Assembly (NCBI RefSeq): GCF_000341225.1 | Contig: NZ_ANAC01000010.1 | Location: 124,001-188,000, forward strand | Direction: 5' to 3' | Length of the DNA stretch: 64,000 nucleotides | Source: Nocardiopsis alba DSM 43377 | GTDB lineage: Bacteria > Actinomycetota > Actinomycetes > Streptosporangiales > Streptosporangiaceae | Shown: positions 30,560-36,689 of the stretch, one piece after another | Layout of the letters: each line of letters begins with the position of its first letter | Numbering within the stretch: position 1 is the first letter of the stretch | Notes under the pieces: generated by a model | Told to the model about the DNA's origin: nothing | What the model saw: the letters and a program-made list of their open reading frames with translations, nothing else | The model's database searches: none | Position numbers and translations under genes: made by a program

Positions 30560-31356
30560 GCGAGATCGTCGACGAGACCTTCCGACTCAAGGCCCAAGGC
30601 CTGACCGACAAAGAGATCGCCGCTCGATGTGGTGTCTCCCTACGCGCTCTCCGTCACTGGCGCTACGGCACCCGCCGGGGCCCCGAGGTCGAGGCCAGGC
30701 GAGCGGATCGAACCACGTACTGCCCCAGGTGCTCGACGGGGCCCCTCCACGAGGAGGCCTACTCCTACCTTCTCGGCGCGTATCTGGGCGATGGCCATAT
30801 CACCGAGAACAAGAACAGGCCCGGCGTCCATACGTTGTGGATCCTCTATGACAAGAAGTACCCCCAACTGATCGCCTACTGTCGAGCGGCGATCGAAGCG
30901 GTCTTCCCGGTCAAGGTGTTCATGGCCGACCGGCCGGGCTGTACGGCGATCAAGGCCGCGTCGAAGCACTGGCCGTGCGTCTTTCCCCAGCACGGCCCCG
31001 GCAAGAAGCACGACCGCCCCATCCTCTTGGAACCCTGGCAGCGACGGATCGTGGACGAACATCCGCAGGCCCTCATACGAGGCCTCGTCCACTCCGATGG
31101 ATGTCGTGTCATCAACCGAATACGCAAGGCCTCCTCGGGGGCCGAAGAGGAGTACCACGAGTACCCGCGCTATCACTTCCCGAACGCGTCGACGGACATC
31201 ATCGACATCTTCACCCACGCCTTGGACCGACTGGACATCGCGTGGAAGATCCATGTGAACAAGCGAATGCCCCGCTACCGGGACGCCCATATCGTCTCGA
31301 TCTCGCGCAAGGACGCGGTGGCGCGGATGGACACCTTCGTGGGACCCAAGTACTGA
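30541..31356 (+). CDS. HTH-LAGLIDADG endonuclease-like protein, first of a tandem pair
   Basis: A 271-residue protein. Residues 20-42 form a helix-turn-helix (LTDKEIAARCGVSLRALRHW), 61-64 a lone CPRC knuckle, and two LAGLIDADG motifs follow at about 76-88 (YLLGAYLGDGHI) and 178-190 (LIRGLVHSDGCRV), each with its acidic residue, so both active-site Asp are present. Between them is KHWPCVFPQHGPGKKH. It is free-standing (no intron or intein borders) and begins 82 bp after a tRNA-like gene. A homing-type nuclease or a DNA-binding regulator derived from one are both possible. ATG 30541 is preferred; ATG 30550 is in frame. Confidence 0.85.
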   Translation: MHAMYSREIVDETFRLKAQGLTDKEIAARCGVSLRALRHWRYGTRRGPEVEARRADRTTYCPRCSTGPLHEEAYSYLLGAYLGDGHITENKNRPGVHTLWILYDKKYPQLIAYCRAAIEAVFPVKVFMADRPGCTAIKAASKHWPCVFPQHGPGKKHDRPILLEPWQRRIVDEHPQALIRGLVHSDGCRVINRIRKASSGAEEEYHEYPRYHFPNASTDIIDIFTHALDRLDIAWKIHVNKRMPRYRDAHIVSISRKDAVARMDTFVGPKY

Positions 31357-31362
31357 CCTCCG

Positions 31363-31405
31363 GGAATGTCGTATGCGTGAGCGAACATGCACGCTATGTA
31401 CTCAC
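31363..31405 (+). repeat. 43-bp perfect direct repeat, copy 2, spanning the start of the second LAGLIDADG gene
   Basis: Exact copy of 30517-30559, starting 7 bp after the stop of the first gene. The outer stem here is reduced to GTGAG/CTCAC, but the inner ACAT/ATGT pairing and start-codon position are the same. Confidence 0.9.
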
Positions 31406-32202
31406 CTCATGACAGGCGCCTGGCCGTCTCTCTGCTCGATTCCGGAATCTCCTCCACCGAAGTGAGCCGGCGGACGGGGATCGACCGTTCCACCCTCCGC
31501 GAGTGGACTCGAGACCGTTCTCTCGTGGACAGGTATCTCGGTACCGACCTCTGCCCCCGGTGCGAGCCGATCCCCCGCCCTCCCTCCAGGCCCGATTCCT
31601 ACGCCTATCTTCTGGGGCTCTATCTGGGGGACGGTTGTCTGACCCCGGCGGGAGATCCGACCAAGGGGGTCTGGCGGTTACGGATCATGTGCTCCGACGA
31701 CCGGCCCGGACTGATCGATGAGTGTGCCCGGGCTCTGGCGCTGATCCGTCCGGATCACGTGGTCTCCCGGGTTCCCTCGCAAGGCTGCACCGAGGTGCAC
31801 GGGAACTGGAAGCACTGGCCGTGTCTTCTCCCCCAACACGGCCCCGGCAAGAAGCACGAACGCCGCATCGTCCTGGAGCCCTGGCAGCGACGGATCGTGG
31901 ACGAGCACACCGGACCCTTCGTCCGTGGCCTGATCCACTCCGATGGTTGTCGTCTGGTCAACCGGGTGAAACGGAAGACGCCGAAGGACGGGCGGACGCA
32001 TTACGAGTATCCGAGGTACCAGTTCGTGAACGTCTCGGTCGACATCGTGGAGCTGTTCACCGAGGCCCTGGATCGGCTGGGCATCGCTTGGAAGAGGCAC
32101 GTGCAACGTCGCGAGGAACCGCGTCGTGACCTGCATGTCGTATCCGTGTCCAAGCGGGACGCGGTGGCACGGATGGATGGCTTCGTGGGGCCCGAGTACT
32201 GA
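31387..32202 (+). CDS. HTH-LAGLIDADG endonuclease-like protein, second of a tandem pair
   Basis: Also 271 residues, with motifs at the same spacing as its neighbour: HTH about 21-42 (ISSTEVSRRTGIDRSTLREW), CPRC 57-60, LAGLIDADG at about 73-84 (YLLGLYLGDGCL) and 178-190 (FVRGLIHSDGCRL). The central KHWPC...PQHGPGKKH and C-terminal DAVARMDGFVGPEY blocks are shared; the HTH halves are strongly diverged. That pattern suggests duplication followed by specificity change, with the nuclease core conserved. Only 30 bp separates the genes. Confidence 0.85.
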   Translation: MHAMYSPHDRRLAVSLLDSGISSTEVSRRTGIDRSTLREWTRDRSLVDRYLGTDLCPRCEPIPRPPSRPDSYAYLLGLYLGDGCLTPAGDPTKGVWRLRIMCSDDRPGLIDECARALALIRPDHVVSRVPSQGCTEVHGNWKHWPCLLPQHGPGKKHERRIVLEPWQRRIVDEHTGPFVRGLIHSDGCRLVNRVKRKTPKDGRTHYEYPRYQFVNVSVDIVELFTEALDRLGIAWKRHVQRREEPRRDLHVVSVSKRDAVARMDGFVGPEY

Positions 32203-32203
32203 G

Positions 32204-32245
32204 CCGCCCGCCCGGACGATCCGTCCTTCTCGTTCGGGCGGGCGG
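32204..32245 (+). terminator. terminator after the LAGLIDADG pair
   Basis: CCGCCCGCCCG (32204-32214) and CGGGCGGGCGG (32235-32245) form a perfect 11-bp stem starting at the stop codon of the second gene. Confidence 0.8.
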
Positions 32246-32251
32246 GGTCGG

Positions 32252-32356
32252 TCAGCGCTCGCTCTCCTCCCAGCGTTTGCGGACCTCCTCGGTGATCTCC
32301 TTCATGGGGGTGCGCTGGGTGACGCGGATGTGGTTGCCGAGGGGGTGGGGATGTGC
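32252..32356 (-). pseudogene. C-terminal remnant of another gene, possibly a VOC/glyoxalase protein
   Basis: Thirty-four codons ending in TGA: AHPHPLGNHIRVTQRT, then a helical tail PMKEITEEVRKRWEESER. The P-x-GN-x-I-R strand is like the last metal-binding strand of vicinal-oxygen-chelate proteins, but this is a short match. There is no start codon with a ribosome site and it follows, in the same frame, the stop of the AraC-like tail. Read as the surviving end of a deleted gene. Confidence 0.4.
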
Positions 32357-32572
32357 TTATCCGAAACCGCCGTGTCGGGTCCAGGCCTTGATGAAGCAGG
32401 CGGGTACGTGGACGGGCGCCACTTCGGCCCGGTAGCGGGTGGGTGGGCGGCCGATGACCTCGGTGAAGGTGCGGCTGAAGGTGCCGAGGCTTTCGAAGCC
32501 GACCATGAGGGCGATGTCGGTGACGGGGGTGTCGGTGTCGCGGAGGAGGGCGCAGGCGCGTTCGAGGCGGGG
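32357..32572 (-). pseudogene. C-terminal remnant of an AraC-family regulator
   Basis: Seventy-one codons beginning directly after the blaB stop codon and in the same frame. PRLERACALLRDTDTPVTDI and ALMVGFESLGTFSRTFTEVI are the second helix-turn-helix of AraC/XylS proteins with the G-F-x-S-x-x-x-F-S-R-x-F signature, followed by GRPPTRYR. The N-terminal part and first HTH are missing. This is best explained by a deletion or replacement when the bla genes arrived. Confidence 0.75.
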
Positions 32573-33475
32573 TCAGACGGAGCGGAGGTGGTCGCGGAGG
32601 GTGCGGGCGACACGCCCCATGAGGGCTTCGGCGGCGGGTTGGTGGCGTGAGGGGACCTGGGAGGCGGTGAGGGCGGCGATGGCGTAGGCCTCGCCGTTCT
32701 CGTGTTCGACGACGCCGATCTCGTGGCGGTGGTTGAGGACGGTGCCGGTCTTGGAGGCCCAGGTGGAGGCGTCGGTGGTGAAGTCGGGGGCGAGGCGGTG
32801 GCGGATGGCGTTGTCGGCCATGAGTCCGCGTACGCGTCGGGCGACGTCGGGGTGGATGGCGGTGGGTCGCCAGAGGGCTTGGAGGAGTTCGATGTGGGCT
32901 CGGGCGGAGCCGGAGTTGGCGAGGGTGACGTCGAGTTGGGGGATGTCGTGTCCGCGTCCGTCGGTGCCGGCGCGGATGGCGAGGGTCTGGGCGAGGTGGT
33001 TCTCGTCGGGGGCGAGGCGTTCGGCGGGTGTGGAGCCCAGGCTCTTGATGCTGTGGCGGACGGTGATGCCGTGGATGTCGTGTTCGCGGAGGAGGCGGTC
33101 GACGGTCTCGGGCGGGGTGAGGTCGAAGAGGGCTTCGGCGGCGGTGTTGTCGCTGAGGCAGGTGCTGAGGTGGAGAAGGTCGTCGATGGCGATGGTGACG
33201 GGGTGGCGGAATTTGCTGAGGCCGAAGGGGCCGGTTCCGGGTGGTCCGGTGACGGCCGGGGCGGGGGTGATCTCGATGCGGGTGGCGCCGTCGAGTTCGC
33301 CTTGGTGGATGCGGTGGAGGGTGGCGAGGGCGAGGGGGACTTTGACGAGGGAGGCGGTGGCGTATTCGGTGTCGGGGTCGATGCCGATCTCGTGTCCGGT
33401 GTGGAGGTCGCGGACGAGGAAGGAGGCGTGGAGGCCGGCTTCGTCGAGTTCGGTGCGCAGGTGGTGGGTGATCAC
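32573..33475 (-). CDS. blaB: BlaB-like penicillin-recognising serine protein (class A beta-lactamase fold)
   Basis: A 300-residue protein without a signal peptide. The three class A signatures are present: Ser42-x-x-Lys45 in TASLVKVPLALATL, Ser-Asp-Asn at 108-110 in STCLSDNTAAEA, and Lys-Thr-Gly at 242-244 in WASKTGTVL. The omega-loop Glu that deacylates penicillin in true beta-lactamases is not evident. The GTG start overlaps the blaA stop (GTGA). In Streptomyces cacaoi, the LysR regulator BlaA and the beta-lactamase-like BlaB are both needed for induction of the divergent lactamase gene; the layout here is the same, so a cytoplasmic signal or sensor role is inferred. Confidence 0.82.
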   Translation of the reverse strand: MITHHLRTELDEAGLHASFLVRDLHTGHEIGIDPDTEYATASLVKVPLALATLHRIHQGELDGATRIEITPAPAVTGPPGTGPFGLSKFRHPVTIAIDDLLHLSTCLSDNTAAEALFDLTPPETVDRLLREHDIHGITVRHSIKSLGSTPAERLAPDENHLAQTLAIRAGTDGRGHDIPQLDVTLANSGSARAHIELLQALWRPTAIHPDVARRVRGLMADNAIRHRLAPDFTTDASTWASKTGTVLNHRHEIGVVEHENGEAYAIAALTASQVPSRHQPAAEALMGRVARTLRDHLRSV

Positions 33476-34338
33476 GGGGTGTGGGCTCCGAGGCAGCGGG
33501 CGATGTGCGGGTGGAGGTGGGTGCGGAGGGTTTCGGCGTGTTCTCCGGTGATGGTGTGGTCGCGGGTGGGTCGTATCTCTCCGATGGGACGCCAGTGGAG
33601 GTCGAGTCGTTCGGCTTGGGCGGGTGTGCAGAGGAGGAGGTCGTCGCTGGTGAGGACTTCGGCGGTGGCGGTGCTGAGGTCGGTGGCGAGGGTGATCTGG
33701 GCGGGGTGGAGTCCGAGTGAGGTGCCGGTGCGGGTGAGGGGGTCGCGGATGTGGGGGGTGTCGTCCTCGGGTTGGATCCAGAGGCGTCGGCGGGGTGTGG
33801 TGTCGGTGCGGCCGGCTCGGAGGGTTTCGAGGTAGAGGGTGTGGGCGGCGGGGGGTCGGTGGGCAGCGAGGCCGAGGGGGGCGCTCCAGTGGGCCTGGTC
33901 GGGTGGGACGGCGGTGAGGGCGGTGCGGACCTGGTGGGTGTGGAGGAGGTGGGTGCGTTGGGCGGGTGGTGCGGGGTGGGGTTCGAGGTTGAGGTCGTGT
34001 TCTCGGGCGTGGGCGGTGAGGTGGGCGAGGTCGAGTGTGGTGCAGGTGGTGGGGACGGCGATGCGCAGTGGTGTGCGGCGGGCGGTGGCGGCATCGTGTT
34101 CGAGGGTGTGGGCGAGGTCGATGAGGCGGCGTGCGGCGGGGAGGACGGCGTGTCCGAACTGGGTGAGGGTGGGGTGGCGTGTGGAGCGGTCGAAGAGGGG
34201 GGCGCCGAGGTGTTTCTCGAGTGCGGCGATGCGTCGGCTGGCGACGGGTTGGGGGATGCGCGCGGCGGCGGCGCCGTGGGTGAAGCTGCCTCGGTCGCTG
34301 ACGTGGACGAAGGCGACGCAGGCTCCTACGAGGTCCAT
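33472..34338 (-). CDS. blaA: LysR-type regulator BlaA
   Basis: A 288-residue LysR regulator. The N-terminal winged HTH reads FVHVSDRGSFTHGAAAARIP, then QPVASRRIAALEKHLGAPLF, the typical LTTR recognition helix and wing. The effector-binding domain is less conserved. Translationally coupled to blaB and divergent from the secreted beta-lactamase gene, with 129 bp between start codons. By analogy with Streptomyces cacaoi, it activates blaL in response to beta-lactams. Confidence 0.85.
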   Translation of the reverse strand: MDLVGACVAFVHVSDRGSFTHGAAAARIPQPVASRRIAALEKHLGAPLFDRSTRHPTLTQFGHAVLPAARRLIDLAHTLEHDAATARRTPLRIAVPTTCTTLDLAHLTAHAREHDLNLEPHPAPPAQRTHLLHTHQVRTALTAVPPDQAHWSAPLGLAAHRPPAAHTLYLETLRAGRTDTTPRRRLWIQPEDDTPHIRDPLTRTGTSLGLHPAQITLATDLSTATAEVLTSDDLLLCTPAQAERLDLHWRPIGEIRPTRDHTITGEHAETLRTHLHPHIARCLGAHTP

Positions 34339-34353
34339 GAGGTGGGATCATAC

Positions 34354-34381
34354 CGAAAACGCATGGGATTGATCGTTTCCG
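34354..34381. promoter_or_regulatory. candidate LysR operator between blaA and blaL
   Basis: CGAAAACG (34354-34361) and CGTTTCCG (34374-34381) form an inverted repeat (7 of 8 positions) with a 12-bp centre, just upstream of blaA in the divergent intergenic region. Spacing is in the range for LysR-type sites. Confidence 0.45.
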
Positions 34382-34467
34382 TCTTGGACGGCATGGGCGG
34401 GGTGTGGTGAGACTACGGGGGCGGGCCGGGTCCGGTCCGTTCTCTCGATCTCCTGGGGGTCTTTGTC

Positions 34468-35367
34468 ATGTGGAGTCCTGTGCGGTCCGGCCTGGTCGCG
34501 GCGTTGGCCTTGGTGCCTTTGGTGGGTTGTGGCACCGCCGGGGAGGGCGCTTCGGAGGAGGTGTCGTCGGCGGACGCGCTGGTGGACGTGGAGGCGGAGT
34601 TCGAGGCCTTGGAGGCCGAGTACGACACGCGTCTGGGCGTGTACGCGTTGGACACGGGTTCGGGTGAGGAGGTGGAGTTCCGGGAGGACGAGCGGTTCGC
34701 CTTCGCTTCGACGTTCAAGTCGTTGTTGGCGGGGGTGGTGTTGTCGGAGAACTCGTTGGAGGAGATGGAGCGGGTGATCACCTATGACGAGGACGCGCTG
34801 GTGTCCCACTCCCCCATCACCGAGGAGAACGTGGGGACGGGGATGTCGCTGTTGGAGTTGTGCGACGCGACGGTCCGGTTCAGCGACAACGCGGCGGCGA
34901 ACCTGTTGTTGGAGGAGTTGGGCGGTCCCGAGGGGTTCACGGAGTCCTTGGAGGAGCTGACCGGGGACGATGTGACGACCCTGGACCGGTATGAGACGGA
35001 TATGAGCGCGGCGGTCCCGGGTGATGAGCGGGACACGAGTACTCCGGAGGCTCTGGCGGGGAGCCTGGAGGCGTTCACGTTGGGGGACGTGCTTCCGGAG
35101 GATCGTCGTGAGGTCCTGGTGGACATGTTGGTGCGCAACACGACGGGCGACGCCGTGATCCGGGCGGGTGTGCCCGAGGGCTGGGTCGTGGGCGACAAGA
35201 CCGGGACCGGCGGCTATGGGACGCGTAACGACATCGCGGTGGTGTGGCCGGAGGAGGGCGATCCGATCGTGCTGGCGGTGTTGTCGACCATGGAGGTGGA
35301 GGACGCCGAGCCTCAGGACTCGTTGATCGCGGAGGCCACCGAGGTGGTGGTGGAGGCGCTCGGGTAA
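34468..35367 (+). CDS. blaL: class A beta-lactamase, lipoprotein form, with Ser at Ambler position 170
   Basis: Hydrolyses beta-lactams outside the membrane; 299 residues. A lipobox LVGC gives Cys21. Catalytic residues: Ser81-x-x-Lys84 (FASTFKSLL), Ser139-Asp-Asn (RFSDNAAANL), Glu176 in LDRYETDMSAAVPGD (Ambler 166) and Lys244-Thr-Gly (GDKTGTGGY). The omega loop is altered: Pro167 is Thr, and the usual Asn170 is Ser180 here. In GES enzymes a residue-170 Ser is linked to carbapenem turnover, so the substrate range cannot be assumed. Expression is probably controlled by the divergent blaA-blaB pair. Confidence 0.93.
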   Translation: MWSPVRSGLVAALALVPLVGCGTAGEGASEEVSSADALVDVEAEFEALEAEYDTRLGVYALDTGSGEEVEFREDERFAFASTFKSLLAGVVLSENSLEEMERVITYDEDALVSHSPITEENVGTGMSLLELCDATVRFSDNAAANLLLEELGGPEGFTESLEELTGDDVTTLDRYETDMSAAVPGDERDTSTPEALAGSLEAFTLGDVLPEDRREVLVDMLVRNTTGDAVIRAGVPEGWVVGDKTGTGGYGTRNDIAVVWPEEGDPIVLAVLSTMEVEDAEPQDSLIAEATEVVVEALG

Positions 35368-35620
35368 GGCGTTTCCGAGGTTCTCGCGGGGTTCCGGTCT
35401 CCGGGTCGTGTGCGGCCGGAACCTTCGTATCTACCCAGCCCTTTCGACCCGTAATAGGCCTTTTGTCACTTTTAAGTGATCCCAGCGGCCTGAACCGGTC
35501 ACATCACGGCCACAACCTGAGTACAACCTGTGGCTCAGGGCGCCGAGAACACTCGATGTCCCTGATCCTTGATGCGGAAAGCCCGGTCCGGACGGGCTTG
35601 CGCGAGGAGAGGGGAAGCGG

Positions 35621-36571
35621 GTGTTGACCGCGGTGGCCGGGGTGATCGGCGCGCTGGTGATCGGTGCCTGGGTCGTGGTGGCCTGGGGGTCCCGGCGTCG
35701 TCAACCGTGGCTGTGGGCTCCGGTGGCCCTGTTCGCGGTCGCGCTGGTCGCCCTGGATCTTCCCGGCTGGTCGTTCGTTCCGTTGGCCGTCCTGGCCGGC
35801 GGCTCGTTCGCCGAACTGGTCGTGGGGGCGCGGGAGCATCCCACGATCCGCACCAAGACACCCGACGCCCCCTTGAGCACCGAGCGGTGGGCGGCCGCGG
35901 TGGCCGCCCCGTTCCGGGTGGCCCTGGCCGAGCCGTGGGACGTGGTGGCCCGTCCGAGTCTGCGTCGCCGTTATCGGAGGATGTTGGAGCGCCAGTGGGG
36001 CGTGGTCGACCGTGATTCGCTGTTGGCGGCGGTCGACGGTCTGTTGGAGGAGCTGCGCAACGGTCCGAGCCTGGATCTGGTGGTGGACCTGAAGGCGGGG
36101 CTGGCCCGGTCGCGTTTTCCCGACGGTGGCGCGGACACCGGTGCGATGGTGCGGTTGACGTCCGAGCAGGTGACGCGTCTGCGGACGGTGACCGGTGTCT
36201 CCGAGGGCGACGAGACGGTGATGATCGGCGCCTACCAGTGGTGGAAGTCGGTGCACGTCATCCGGCTGGTGTGCGGCGGGGCGACGTTGGACTGGTTGAG
36301 TCCGGTGGAGACGCAGACGTTGTTGCGTCGGGTGGCCTCGGATCTCCAGCGCCGCTATTCCTCGTGGGGGCGGTTGTCGTCGGCGTTCCACGCCGGTTAT
36401 CTGCTGTGGCCGGATCGTCGGGTGGAGATCGACGAGGGCGACGCGGATCGGGTGTGGGTGGCGTTGGGGCTTCTGGACGAGGATCCGCGTAGTCCCTGGA
36501 ATCTGTTGCCGTGGGACATGCCGTTGGAACGGGTGTCCTTCGAGGGCGGGGTCTCCTCCGGTCAGGAGTGA
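35621..36571 (+). CDS. DUF1266 membrane-anchored protein
   Basis: A 316-residue protein of unknown function. Two or three hydrophobic segments within residues 1-68 anchor it. The soluble part carries the DUF1266 pattern: RQWGVVDRDSLLAAVDGLLE, then LSPVETQTLLRRVASDLQRR, YSSWGRLSSAF and SPWNLLPWDMPLERV. The GTG at 35621 is preceded by GGAGAGGGGAAG. It converges with pyk. No functional hint from neighbours. Confidence 0.75.
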   Translation: MLTAVAGVIGALVIGAWVVVAWGSRRRQPWLWAPVALFAVALVALDLPGWSFVPLAVLAGGSFAELVVGAREHPTIRTKTPDAPLSTERWAAAVAAPFRVALAEPWDVVARPSLRRRYRRMLERQWGVVDRDSLLAAVDGLLEELRNGPSLDLVVDLKAGLARSRFPDGGADTGAMVRLTSEQVTRLRTVTGVSEGDETVMIGAYQWWKSVHVIRLVCGGATLDWLSPVETQTLLRRVASDLQRRYSSWGRLSSAFHAGYLLWPDRRVEIDEGDADRVWVALGLLDEDPRSPWNLLPWDMPLERVSFEGGVSSGQE

Positions 36572-36582
36572 TCCCCGCGTCT

Positions 36583-36607
36583 CCGGCCGACCGCACCGGT
36601 CGGCCCG
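36583..36607. terminator. terminator between the DUF1266 gene and pyk
   Basis: GGCCGACCG (36585-36593) pairs perfectly with CGGTCGGCC (36597-36605) around a 3-nt loop, 14 bp after the DUF1266 stop and upstream of the convergent pyk stop. Confidence 0.7.
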
Positions 36608-36689
36608 GAACGCTCTGGCGCGGCTCATACGCCGAGCTCCGGGCCGGACCTGATGCGGCCCGTGGGGTGCGCCGTCGTGGCGCCGTGCG

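Noticed and set aside
30541..32202. Intein or intron-encoded nucleases
   Set aside because: Both genes are free-standing with their own starts. No host exon or extein sequence flanks them.
30246..33000. Replication origin at the composition switch
   Set aside because: No dnaA, dnaN, gyrB or clustered DnaA boxes are present, so an origin is not claimed despite the origin-like sign of the change.
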